A DNA stretch of 40,748 nucleotides from positions 1 to 40,748 of the forward strand of contig JBGSJO010000044.1 of assembly GCA_041741895.1 (NCBI GenBank), read 5' to 3'. Every line of letters starts with the position of its first letter. Within the stretch, counting starts at the first letter, position 1. The notes below the pieces were generated by a model. The model was given only the letters and a program-made list of their open reading frames with translations. It ran no database searches and was not told the DNA's origin. Origin of the DNA: Allopontixanthobacter sp041741895. Lineage in GTDB: Bacteria; Pseudomonadota; Alphaproteobacteria; Sphingomonadales; Sphingomonadaceae. Positions 7,969 through 15,609 of this stretch are shown piece by piece. The position numbers and the translations under genes were made by a program.

Positions 7969-8883
7969 ATGGGCAATTCAACCACCCCGCGTGAACTAAA
8001 CGAGAGACCGCGCTGGCTGTTGGTGGCGGCGTTGCTGGCCGGAAATATCGCATTGGCGCTAGGGCCTTGGGCGGTTCGGCTGGCTGACAGCGGCCCGGTG
8101 GCGGCCGGTTTCTGGCGACTATTTTTGGCGTTACCGTTCCTGGCCCTCTTGGCGCGCGCGAATGGAGAGCGTCTGGTCGGGATCGCCCGGCCAACCTTCA
8201 TCCTGGTTTTGGTAGCGGGGGTGGTCTTTGCCCTGGATCTGGCCAGCTGGCATATCGGTATCGAGGCGACGCGGCTGGGCAATGCCACGCTGTTCGGCAA
8301 TTCGGGCAGCCTGGTGCTAATGATCTGGGGCTTCGTGATGTGGCGCCGCCTCCCGCGCGGCTTGGAATGGTTGGCAATAGTTTCCGCGCTGACCGGGGCG
8401 GCGATCCTGATGGGAACATCGCTGGAAGTTTCCCGCGAGACGATGGTCGGCGACTTGTTCTGCCTGCTCGCGGGGCTGTTCTATGCGGGTTACCTGCTGA
8501 TCCTGCAGCATTCGCGGACCGGGCTTGGTAGCTGGAGCCTGCTGACATGGAGTTCGCTGGCCGGCGCGCCGATCCTGCTGGCTATGGCAGTCCTGCGCGG
8601 GGAGCCGATCTGGCCGACAGACTGGACCCCGCTGGTAGCTTTGTTCGTGCTCAGTCAATTGGTCGGGCAGGGTTTGCTGGTGTTTTCGCTCAAACATTTT
8701 GCGCCGTTGATCATCGGGCTTGCGCTATTGACCCAGCCTGCGGTTGCTGCCTTGACTGGCTGGTATGCCTTCGGCGAAACGATCGGTCCTATCGATGTAA
8801 TTGGCATGGCGCTGCTCGGCGCTGCCCTGGTGCTGGCGCGGGGCAGCAAGGCGAACCCTGTCAATCCGGGGCCTTCGGAATAG
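7969..8883 (+). CDS. DMT superfamily permease (two EamA domains)
   Basis: Inner-membrane transporter of 304 residues with about ten hydrophobic helices forming two EamA repeats (roughly 18-150 and 160-293). Typical features are an early Trp/Arg-containing loop after helix 1 (WAVRLADSGPVAAGFWR) and the repeat end LLTQPAVAALTGWYAFGE. Family members export metabolites or amino acids; no substrate can be inferred here. The gene is convergent with the DUF2254 gene, with only 9 nt between their stops. Confidence 0.85.
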   Translation: MGNSTTPRELNERPRWLLVAALLAGNIALALGPWAVRLADSGPVAAGFWRLFLALPFLALLARANGERLVGIARPTFILVLVAGVVFALDLASWHIGIEATRLGNATLFGNSGSLVLMIWGFVMWRRLPRGLEWLAIVSALTGAAILMGTSLEVSRETMVGDLFCLLAGLFYAGYLLILQHSRTGLGSWSLLTWSSLAGAPILLAMAVLRGEPIWPTDWTPLVALFVLSQLVGQGLLVFSLKHFAPLIIGLALLTQPAVAALTGWYAFGETIGPIDVIGMALLGAALVLARGSKANPVNPGPSE

Positions 8884-8892
8884 CGGAGGCGC

Positions 8893-10221
8893 TTATCCCG
8901 CCATCACCCTGCTGAAACTGACAAAGCGCGCTTCCACATCTTCCAGGTCGGGACCGGTCAGATGCTGGCGGACCTGCTGGATCAGGCGCTCGCCTTCCTG
9001 ATGCAGCGCGGCCTTGCGGGTTTCATTATTGATCGGTGCGGCGCAGTTCTTCAGCGAATCGAACATCACCAGCGCGGCGGGCGGACTGGTGGCGGCAGCA
9101 CTGCGGAAATTTCCGAAACCGCGTTTGAGATAGTGATTGAAATCATCGGGCAGGGGCACCACCAGGTCTTTCAGCGCAGCGTGGCCCTTGTCCCCGATGG
9201 CCTTGTTCAGATCGCGGGTTCCCAGCAATGCTGTTGCTGCGCCGAGCCAATGCAGCGCAGTGATCGCGGTAAATGGATCGTTGATTCCCGGGGATAGCGC
9301 CCTCAGGCCGATCTCCACCAGCTCGTCGATCAGGAATTGCAGGTCTTGCTCGGGTGTGCGGGTTGCGCCAAGGGTGAATTTATCGCGCAGATCTTCGGCC
9401 AGATCTTCGGTCAGGCCGACATCGCACAATTCGGCAATTGCCATTCCTGGATGAACAAAATCGCCAGTGCGAACGCTGAGCGATATGCGCCCTTCCGATT
9501 TTCGGGCCATGCGCGCCAGAGAATCAAAGGCAATCAATTGAACATAGCCAGTGCGGTCCGCCAGAACCGCAACGCCCTCAGGTGATTTGGTGATTGGCAG
9601 ACCCTTGTCCTGTTCCGGATAAGTTTCTTCGATCCCTTTCAGCAGCCGCTTGCCAATCCCTTCCAGCACGGTGTTAATCCGGATGCTGGCAGGGATGTGA
9701 TTGAGGAAAAACACCAGCACGCCGATCGATGCGGCCATCAGACCCATCCCGACCAACAGCGAAAGTTGAGGAACGAAGCCGGGTAAACTGGTTGCGGCAG
9801 CGTCTGCAGCGGTAGCGGCGACTTCATCCTCCCTTCGGACTGCGCGCAGTACCACCAGCGCATAGACAAAGGTGCCGATAAAGGTTGCCAGGCTGAATTG
9901 GTTGCCCTTGTCTTCCATGAAATTGGTCAGCAAGCGCGGGCCGTAGGCGCCGCTGGCATAGGCCACGGCGGCGATCGTGATCGAGAATACCGTGGAGGCG
10001 ACCCCGATCATGGATCCGGCAATCACGGTGAGCATATTGCTTGCACCTTGCGGCCGGGCAGGGATGATCCATTCCACACCATTGAGGAATTCGGCAAACC
10101 CGTTGCGGTCGACCCAGACCAGCCCCAGCGCCAGCAGCGCCGCGATTACGGAAAACAGCGCGGGATAGAACCAGTAGTTGGAATTGAGCTTGGCCCACAG
10201 CCAGCGCGGATATTCGGTCAT
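8893..10221 (-). CDS. DUF2254 family membrane protein
   Basis: A 442-residue predicted inner-membrane protein. Four hydrophobic segments lie in the first ~190 residues (WFYPALFSVIAALLALGLVW is the first), followed by a long soluble cytoplasmic part. Conserved DUF2254 features include the segment SMIGVASTVFSITIAAVAYA, then PRLLTNFMED, and the GLRALSPGINDPFTAITALH region of the soluble domain. The family's function is unknown; it is widespread in proteobacteria. It lies 31 bp downstream of nadA on the same strand and probably ends that transcript. Confidence 0.88.
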   Translation of the reverse strand: MTEYPRWLWAKLNSNYWFYPALFSVIAALLALGLVWVDRNGFAEFLNGVEWIIPARPQGASNMLTVIAGSMIGVASTVFSITIAAVAYASGAYGPRLLTNFMEDKGNQFSLATFIGTFVYALVVLRAVRREDEVAATAADAAATSLPGFVPQLSLLVGMGLMAASIGVLVFFLNHIPASIRINTVLEGIGKRLLKGIEETYPEQDKGLPITKSPEGVAVLADRTGYVQLIAFDSLARMARKSEGRISLSVRTGDFVHPGMAIAELCDVGLTEDLAEDLRDKFTLGATRTPEQDLQFLIDELVEIGLRALSPGINDPFTAITALHWLGAATALLGTRDLNKAIGDKGHAALKDLVVPLPDDFNHYLKRGFGNFRSAAATSPPAALVMFDSLKNCAAPINNETRKAALHQEGERLIQQVRQHLTGPDLEDVEARFVSFSRVMAG

Positions 10222-10252
10222 GGCGTCCTAACGCTGAAAATAGGTAGAGGGT

Positions 10253-11239
10253 TCAGGCCCGCCCCAGATCGCCCATCCCTACGGTGCCGCTGGCCATTTC
10301 CAGCATCTTGTCGAGGCTTTGCTTGGCTTTGATGCGCAGGCCTTCTTCGATTTCGATGCGCGGCTCCAGATCGCGCAATGCGGTGTAGAGCTTTTCCATC
10401 GTATTGAGCGCCATATAAGGGCAGATATTGCAATTGCAGTTGCCGTCCGCGCCCGGCGCGCCGATGAAATTCTTTTCCGGCAGCGCTTTTTCCATCTGGT
10501 GGATGATGTGCGGTTCCGTCGCCACGATCAGCGTATCGCCAGGAAAACTCTTGGCAAATTGCAGGATACCGCTGGTCGAACCGACATAATCGGCATGCGC
10601 GACAATCTGCGCGGGGCATTCGGGATGCGCAGCAATCGGCGCGCCTGGATATTGCTCTTTCAACTTCAACAATTCGGTTTCGCTAAATGCCTCGTGCACA
10701 ATGCAGACGCCGGGCCAGAGTAGCATGTCGCGGTCGAATTTCCGGTTGAGATAGCCGCCCAGATGCCGGTCGGGACCAAAGATGATCTTCTGGCTTTTGG
10801 GAATCTGCTGCAAAATCGTTTCGGCGCTGGAACTGGTCACAATCACATCGGACAAGGCCTTCACTTCGGTCGAACAATTGATATAGGTCAGTGCGATATG
10901 GTCAGGGTGCGCCTCGCGGAAGGCCCTGAACTTGTCCGGCGGGCAACTGTCTTCCAGGCTGCACCCGGCGTCCATGTCCGGCAGCACCACGATCTTTTGC
11001 GGGCTGAGAATCTTGGCGGTGTCCGCCATGAATTTGACCCCGCAAAAGGCAATTACATCCGCGTCGGTATCGGCGGCCAGCTGGCTCAGTTGCAGGCTGT
11101 CCCCGACATAATCGGCAATGTCCTGGATTTCCGGCTTCTGGTAATAATGCGCCAGGATCACCGCGTTGCGGGACTTGCGCAGACGGTCGATCTCGGCGCG
11201 CAGGTCGGTTCCCGTGGGCATCTTGGTTTCGGCGGTCAT
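10253..11239 (-). CDS. nadA: Quinolinate synthase NadA
   Basis: [4Fe-4S] enzyme condensing iminoaspartate with dihydroxyacetone phosphate to quinolinate, the second step of de novo NAD synthesis. It has 328 residues. Motifs in order: AHYYQKPEIQDIADYVGDS, FCGVKFMADTAKIL, DMDAGCSLEDSCPP, TYINCSTEVKA, GPDRHLGGYL, HPECPAQIVAHADYVGST and CNCNICPYMALNTMEKL, which contain the candidate cluster cysteines. The start overlaps the DUF4230 stop by 4 nt, so translation is probably coupled. The partner genes nadB and nadC are not in the window. Confidence 0.96.
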   Translation of the reverse strand: MTAETKMPTGTDLRAEIDRLRKSRNAVILAHYYQKPEIQDIADYVGDSLQLSQLAADTDADVIAFCGVKFMADTAKILSPQKIVVLPDMDAGCSLEDSCPPDKFRAFREAHPDHIALTYINCSTEVKALSDVIVTSSSAETILQQIPKSQKIIFGPDRHLGGYLNRKFDRDMLLWPGVCIVHEAFSETELLKLKEQYPGAPIAAHPECPAQIVAHADYVGSTSGILQFAKSFPGDTLIVATEPHIIHQMEKALPEKNFIGAPGADGNCNCNICPYMALNTMEKLYTALRDLEPRIEIEEGLRIKAKQSLDKMLEMASGTVGMGDLGRA

Positions 11240-11916
11240 TGCGGCACATTCTCTCCGTCTAATCGGACATTCACGGTTACGTCGCCATATCCGGCAACTT
11301 TCAGCGGTATAGCAAGATTCTGGCGGATTGCATCCTTTGCCGCACCCCGGGCGATGGCCATCAGCGCCGGATTGGCAGCCTGCTTGACCGCCTGCTGTTC
11401 GGCCAGCTGGGTGTTCTTGCGGGTGAGATTATCCTGCGCATCGCGGCTGATCCAGATGCCTTCGCGCAGATATTGCGCGCGGCCTTCATCCAGATTGGGT
11501 TTGCCGACCTTGATTGCGGGCAATTGTACATCCAGCACCTGTGTATCGGCATTCCATGCCAGTCGCTCCGGCCCGACTTGCGACAGGTCCAGAGTATAAT
11601 CGACCCGCGCCGGGATGACCGCGACCTGGCGGCTTTGCACCATGCCGAACATCCGGCTGTCGTCGCTCGCCACTACCGGGGCCAATTCCGCACTGAACAC
11701 GGTCAGTTTGTTCTGTTTTTCGAACGCAACCAGACTGGTCGCCAGCGGATCACCCAGATTGCCCGGGCCGAACGCTTTCCAGCCAAGCCACACCGCCAAT
11801 GCCAGCACCGCGATAAACATCATCCACGGCACTGCCTGGATGCGGGCAAGAGATTGCTGGCGTTCCACTTTCGGTGCCAGTGTACCGGGTTCGGATGATT
11901 TCAGATGGTCTTCCAT
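11236..11916 (-). CDS. DUF4230 domain protein, membrane-anchored
   Basis: A 226-residue protein with one membrane anchor near residues 30-48 (WMMFIAVLALAVWLGW) and a periplasmic domain. The pattern of DUF4230 is visible: an early segment LTVFSAELAPVVAS, then QVAVIPARVDYTLDLSQV and a C-terminal helical stretch with LTRKNTQLAEQQAVKQAAN before a short beta end. Function unknown. It overlaps the upstream MBL hydrolase gene by 16 nt and nadA by 4 nt, forming a compact minus-strand operon. Confidence 0.78.
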   Translation of the reverse strand: MEDHLKSSEPGTLAPKVERQQSLARIQAVPWMMFIAVLALAVWLGWKAFGPGNLGDPLATSLVAFEKQNKLTVFSAELAPVVASDDSRMFGMVQSRQVAVIPARVDYTLDLSQVGPERLAWNADTQVLDVQLPAIKVGKPNLDEGRAQYLREGIWISRDAQDNLTRKNTQLAEQQAVKQAANPALMAIARGAAKDAIRQNLAIPLKVAGYGDVTVNVRLDGENVPQ

Positions 11917-12824
11917 ATTTCGACACCCTGCCCCTTTTCACTATAACGAACAACTACGCCGCGGCGTTCCAGATCAATCAGATGCGCCTTGACCGACATG
12001 CCCGCTGCACCGGTCAGGGCGGGGTCCAGCCCCTTGTACATCTGCGGGACCAATTCCTCGATGGCGCTGGGGTCTTCCCCCAGCAGCCGGATGATCTGGT
12101 TTTCCCGTTGGCGGCGATGGCCCATCATTCCGCGCACCAGCTGGCGCGGGTTTTCGATTGGCGCACCATGGGCTGAATAATAGATGCGGTCCTGGCGATC
12201 GTATAATTTGGTCAGGCTGGCCATATAATCGCTCATGTCGCCGTCCGGCGGCACGATCACGCTGGTGGACCATCCCATCACATGATCGCCGGTAAACAAT
12301 GCGCCGCTTTCCTCCAGCGCGAAACACAGATGGTTGGAGGTATGGCCGGGGGTGGCGACCGCAGTCAGCGTCCATCCGGGGCCGGTCATGCTTTCGCCAT
12401 CTTCCAACACCCGGTCGGGTTCGTAAGTCCTGTCGAACGGCGCATCGGCGCGGGGGCCGCTGTCGGGCAATACCAGCGGAGCGCAGCCGACAATGGGTGC
12501 GCCTGTCCGCTGTGCCAGGGGCTTTGCCGCGGGCGAGTGGTCCCGGTGCGTATGCGTGCACATGATCGCGCCAATCCTGGCATCACCTATCGCTGCTGCC
12601 AGCGCCGCCAGATGGCTGGGATCATCTGGACCCGGGTCGATCACTGCAATCGTCCCGGCGTTGCCGACCAGATAGGTCTGCGTACCGGTATAGGTGTAGG
12701 GTGAAGGATTGGGCGCAAGCACACGGCGCACCAGCGGTTCGGGCTGTTCGATCAGACCTGTCGGCCAGGGTTTGGGAGGGATCGCCATACGCCCGATATG
12801 GTGAGTGAAGCGCGGCGTGTCCAC
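11901..12824 (-). CDS. MBL-fold metallo-hydrolase (LACTB2/glyoxalase II-like)
   Basis: A 307-residue metallo-beta-lactamase-fold hydrolase. The zinc motif is CTHTHRDHSPAAK, with further ligands in TPGHTSNH and FTGDHVMGW, and a C-terminal winged-helix-like part typical of the LACTB2 group (DLERRGVVVRYSE). The N-terminus carries the signature RRVLAPNPSPYTYTGTQTYLVG-type stretch of this alphaproteobacterial family. Substrate unknown; thioesterase or nuclease activity is possible. Start is GTG 12824 or ATG 12788 (MAIPPKPWP). It is the first gene of the run leading to nadA. Confidence 0.85.
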   Translation of the reverse strand: MDTPRFTHHIGRMAIPPKPWPTGLIEQPEPLVRRVLAPNPSPYTYTGTQTYLVGNAGTIAVIDPGPDDPSHLAALAAAIGDARIGAIMCTHTHRDHSPAAKPLAQRTGAPIVGCAPLVLPDSGPRADAPFDRTYEPDRVLEDGESMTGPGWTLTAVATPGHTSNHLCFALEESGALFTGDHVMGWSTSVIVPPDGDMSDYMASLTKLYDRQDRIYYSAHGAPIENPRQLVRGMMGHRRQRENQIIRLLGEDPSAIEELVPQMYKGLDPALTGAAGMSVKAHLIDLERRGVVVRYSEKGQGVEIWKTI

Positions 12825-12898
12825 AATTGCCTCGCTCCGGCTTGTGCTTTGGCAGGTTCCACTTTCGCTGGCATCGCTAATGCGGCTAGAGGGTGAGC

Positions 12899-14368
12899 AT
12901 GACCCAACAGATTCTCGTTCTCGATGAAGGTACTACCTCCACCCGCGCGATGTTGTTCGCGGCGGATGGCACGCTGATTGACAGTGCCCAGCAGGAACTG
13001 ACCCAGATATATCCCGCCCCCGGCAGGGTCGAACATGATCCGCGCGAGATCTGGCACCGGACGCTCGCTTGTGCGCGAGAGATGGTTGAGAAAGCGGGCG
13101 GCGCGCAGAATATCGCAGCCATCGGCATCACCAACCAACGCGAAACCGTGGTTGCCTGGGACAAATCGACGGGGGAACCGCTGGCCAACGCGCTGGTGTG
13201 GCAGGACCGGCGGACAGCGGATTTCTGCATGGGGCTGCGGGAAGCAGGGCATGAGGCGGAGGTCCAGCGGGCGACCGGATTGCTCCTCGATCCGTATTTT
13301 TCTGCCACCAAGATGCGTTGGATGGTCGAAAACGAACCCGCGGTGGCCGCTGCCGCCACGGCCGGTACGCTGGCGCTGGGAACAGTCGAAAGCTGGCTGG
13401 TTTTCAAACTGACCGGCGGAGAGTTCATCTCGGACGCCAGCAATGCCAGCCGCACCCTGCTGTTGCCTCTAGACGCTGCGGGATTCGATCCGGGGCTGTG
13501 CGATCTGTTCGGCGTACCCCGCCAGGCGTTGGCGGAGGTGACCGACAATGTGGGCAATTTCGGTACCAGCTTGCCGGAACTGTTCGGCGCGCCGATTGCA
13601 ATTACCGGACTGGCCGGGGACCAGCAAAGCGCCACCATCGGGCAGGGCTGCCTCTCGCCCGGTGAAACCAAGGCAACTTATGGCACCGGCGCGTTCATTC
13701 TGGCTAACAAGGGGCACGGCATTCCCGCATCAGCCAACCGGCTGCTCGGGACGGTGCTGTACCAGATTGACGGCCGGCGAACCTTTGCACTGGAAGGATC
13801 GGTGTTCGTCGCGGGCAGTTTGGTACAATGGCTGCGCGATTCGCTCGGCTTGCTGGGAACTGCATCGGAAACCGAAACACTTGCCCGGTCCATCCCCGAC
13901 AGCGGCGGCGTAGTGATCGTTCCGGCCTTGTCGGGCCTGGGCGCGCCGCATTGGCGGCCGGAAGCGGGCGGCGTGATCGCTGGCCTGAGCTTTTCCACGG
14001 GTAGGGCGCAAATTGCCCGTGCTGCGCTGGAGGCGATGGCCCATCAAACGGACGATCTGGCGCGCGCTTTCGCGGCAGATGGTGCAAAATGGACTTCGCT
14101 GAAAATCGACGGCGGGATGAGCGCGAATGACTGGATGGCGCAGGATATTGCCAATATTCTCAACCTGCCGGTCGAACGGCCTAAGTTTGTCGAAACTACC
14201 GCATTGGGTGCGGCGATGCTGGCCGGGGTCGGTGCAGGGCTTTACCCATCGCTGGAAGATGCGTCAGCATCGATGCGCGGGGGGCTGGATCATTTCATGC
14301 CGGATATGTCCGTCGCGGAAAGAGAACTGCGTTCGGCGCAATGGCGAAAAGCATTGTCAGCCGCCTGA
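12899..14368 (+). CDS. glpK: Glycerol kinase
   Basis: FGGY-family kinase that phosphorylates glycerol to sn-glycerol 3-phosphate in the cytoplasm; 489 residues from ATG 12899. GAGGGTGAG lies just upstream; GTG 12893 is an alternative two codons earlier. Motifs: LVLDEGTTSTRAM (usually DQGTTS; Glu replaces Gln), NQRETVVAWDKSTG, ALVWQDRRTADFC, GTVESWLVFKLTGG, AGDQQSATIGQGC, TYGTGAF and the FGGY-signature region LKIDGGMSANDWMAQ. No glpF, glpD or glpR lies nearby, so it stands alone between opposite-strand genes. Confidence 0.95.
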   Translation: MTQQILVLDEGTTSTRAMLFAADGTLIDSAQQELTQIYPAPGRVEHDPREIWHRTLACAREMVEKAGGAQNIAAIGITNQRETVVAWDKSTGEPLANALVWQDRRTADFCMGLREAGHEAEVQRATGLLLDPYFSATKMRWMVENEPAVAAAATAGTLALGTVESWLVFKLTGGEFISDASNASRTLLLPLDAAGFDPGLCDLFGVPRQALAEVTDNVGNFGTSLPELFGAPIAITGLAGDQQSATIGQGCLSPGETKATYGTGAFILANKGHGIPASANRLLGTVLYQIDGRRTFALEGSVFVAGSLVQWLRDSLGLLGTASETETLARSIPDSGGVVIVPALSGLGAPHWRPEAGGVIAGLSFSTGRAQIARAALEAMAHQTDDLARAFAADGAKWTSLKIDGGMSANDWMAQDIANILNLPVERPKFVETTALGAAMLAGVGAGLYPSLEDASASMRGGLDHFMPDMSVAERELRSAQWRKALSAA

Positions 14369-14373
14369 CCGGA

Positions 14374-14835
14374 TCAGGATTTGAAAACTTCCTGGCCCAG
14401 CCTTTCACGCAAACGCAGGATTGCGGCAGGCTGCATTTCATACCGTTCCCGCCATGCTGCATCCAGTCGCGCAATGCGCTGGTGCATGGCTTGAGAATGC
14501 AGGACCAGCCGCTGTGTGGCTGGCTCAAGCAGATCCAGGCTTGCCGGTTCGGGCAGGCGGTCAGGCGGCATTTTGCTGTGGCGGCGCAACTGGAATTCAC
14601 TCAGCTCGCCGGCATAGAACGCGCGGTGGTTCAGCAGCCATGCCAGCACATGCATCACCCGCGTGGTAGTCCGCAGCCCTTCAACCGACAGCGCCAGCCG
14701 CAGCCGATCAGCTTCATCACCCGTGTCGTGCAAGGGTGTCAGGTCGAAAATCGAACGGACCTCGTCTGCGAGCACCAAGGCTTCGCAATACAGGTCTTCG
14801 ATGATCTTGTTGTTGAGATCGGATGGCGTTTGCAT
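14374..14835 (-). CDS. rcdA: DUF1465 protein, RcdA homologue
   Basis: A 153-residue helical protein of the DUF1465 family, which in Caulobacter is RcdA, an adaptor in ClpXP-mediated degradation of CtrA and other cell-cycle regulators. The start is ATG 14835 (AGGTCAG upstream, MQTPSDLNNKIIEDLYCEAL). An open frame reaches 15276, but the added residues overlap the YdcH gene in another frame and look non-coding. Conserved parts are VLADEVRSIFDL, EGLRTTTRVMHVLAWLLNHR and the Arg-rich C-terminal helix ILRLRERLGQE. It sits close to two YdcH genes and is convergent with glpK, 5 nt apart. Confidence 0.85.
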   Translation of the reverse strand: MQTPSDLNNKIIEDLYCEALVLADEVRSIFDLTPLHDTGDEADRLRLALSVEGLRTTTRVMHVLAWLLNHRAFYAGELSEFQLRRHSKMPPDRLPEPASLDLLEPATQRLVLHSQAMHQRIARLDAAWRERYEMQPAAILRLRERLGQEVFKS

Positions 14836-14951
14836 ATCTGACCTGACTAACCCAGCGGCGGCGGCTTCGCCAGCAGGCGCAAACGGTAATCCTTTGTTAA
14901 ATTTATACCGTCCCAAGTTGGAACGGATTTTGTTCTCGCCGGGCGCAAATG

Positions 14952-15149
14952 TCAGGCGATAATGTCTGGCAGCAACGCGTCTTCGACCATCGCGATCTGG
15001 TCCTTCAGGCGCAATTTGCGCTTCTTCAGCCGGGCAATCTGCAATTGATCCGTTGATCCGGCCAGCAACAGCGCGTCGATCGCGGCATCCAGATCCCGGT
15101 GTTCGGTTTTCAGGCCCGCCAAGCGCTTGCGCAATTCCTGCTCGTTCAC
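14952..15149 (-). CDS. YdcH/DUF465 family small helical protein
   Basis: A 65-residue helical-hairpin protein. The GTG start at 15147-15149 is preceded at 8 nt by GAGAGGA, a strong ribosome site that rules out the longer frame reaching 15212. The sequence has the DUF465 layout: RKRLAGLKTEHRDLDAAIDA, a short turn, then LKKRKLRLKDQIAMVED with its basic core KKRKLRLKD. Function unknown; E. coli YdcH is the reference member. It lies upstream of rcdA on the same strand. Confidence 0.8.
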   Translation of the reverse strand: MNEQELRKRLAGLKTEHRDLDAAIDALLLAGSTDQLQIARLKKRKLRLKDQIAMVEDALLPDIIA

Positions 15150-15351
15150 CCGGGCTTGTCCTCTCGTCAGTCGTTTGATCGGTGCAATGGGCGCAAACGC
15201 TTCGTCGCACAATCACCGTTACTGATCGCTTAGGGAAAAGTCCGCACTTCGCAAATGGCCCGCAATATGTTTTCATCCTTAATGCCGCTGGGAAGGTCGT
15301 TCCGAGTCGGCTTGGCAGGCCTCAGCCGAGGCCAGATTAAAGGAGAGCCAT

Positions 15352-15507
15352 ATGGCAACGTCCCACGTCAGCGCCCTGCAAGATAAACACGCCGGTCTCG
15401 ATGCGAAAATCCGCGCAGAATTGAACCGCCCAGCGCCAGACACCACGACCATCCAGGCTCTCAAAAAGATGAAATTGCGAATCAAGGAAGAACTTGCGCA
15501 AGCCTGA
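15352..15507 (+). CDS. YdcH/DUF465 family small protein (51 aa)
   Basis: A 51-residue protein starting at ATG 15352 after AGGAGAG, ending TGA 15505-15507. It has the same two-helix architecture as the neighbouring minus-strand YdcH gene: HVSALQDKHAGLDAKIRAEL, a Pro-containing turn, then ALKKMKLRIKEEL. The shared core K-K-x-K-L-R-[IL]-K marks the two as paralogues. Short but well supported by ribosome site and motif. Function unknown. Confidence 0.85.
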   Translation: MATSHVSALQDKHAGLDAKIRAELNRPAPDTTTIQALKKMKLRIKEELAQA

Positions 15508-15609
15508 GGCAAGGCTCTTCAATCATGCGATAATCGGCGCGGAAGCGATTCCGGTGTTTCGCCATGCTCGGCAGTTCCCAATGGCGCTGGCGTGCTATAC
15601 AACGCTGGC

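Noticed and set aside
14836..15276. Extended frame of rcdA to 15276
   Set aside because: It overlaps the YdcH gene out of frame and carries no family sequence; the RcdA-like domain starts at ATG 14835.
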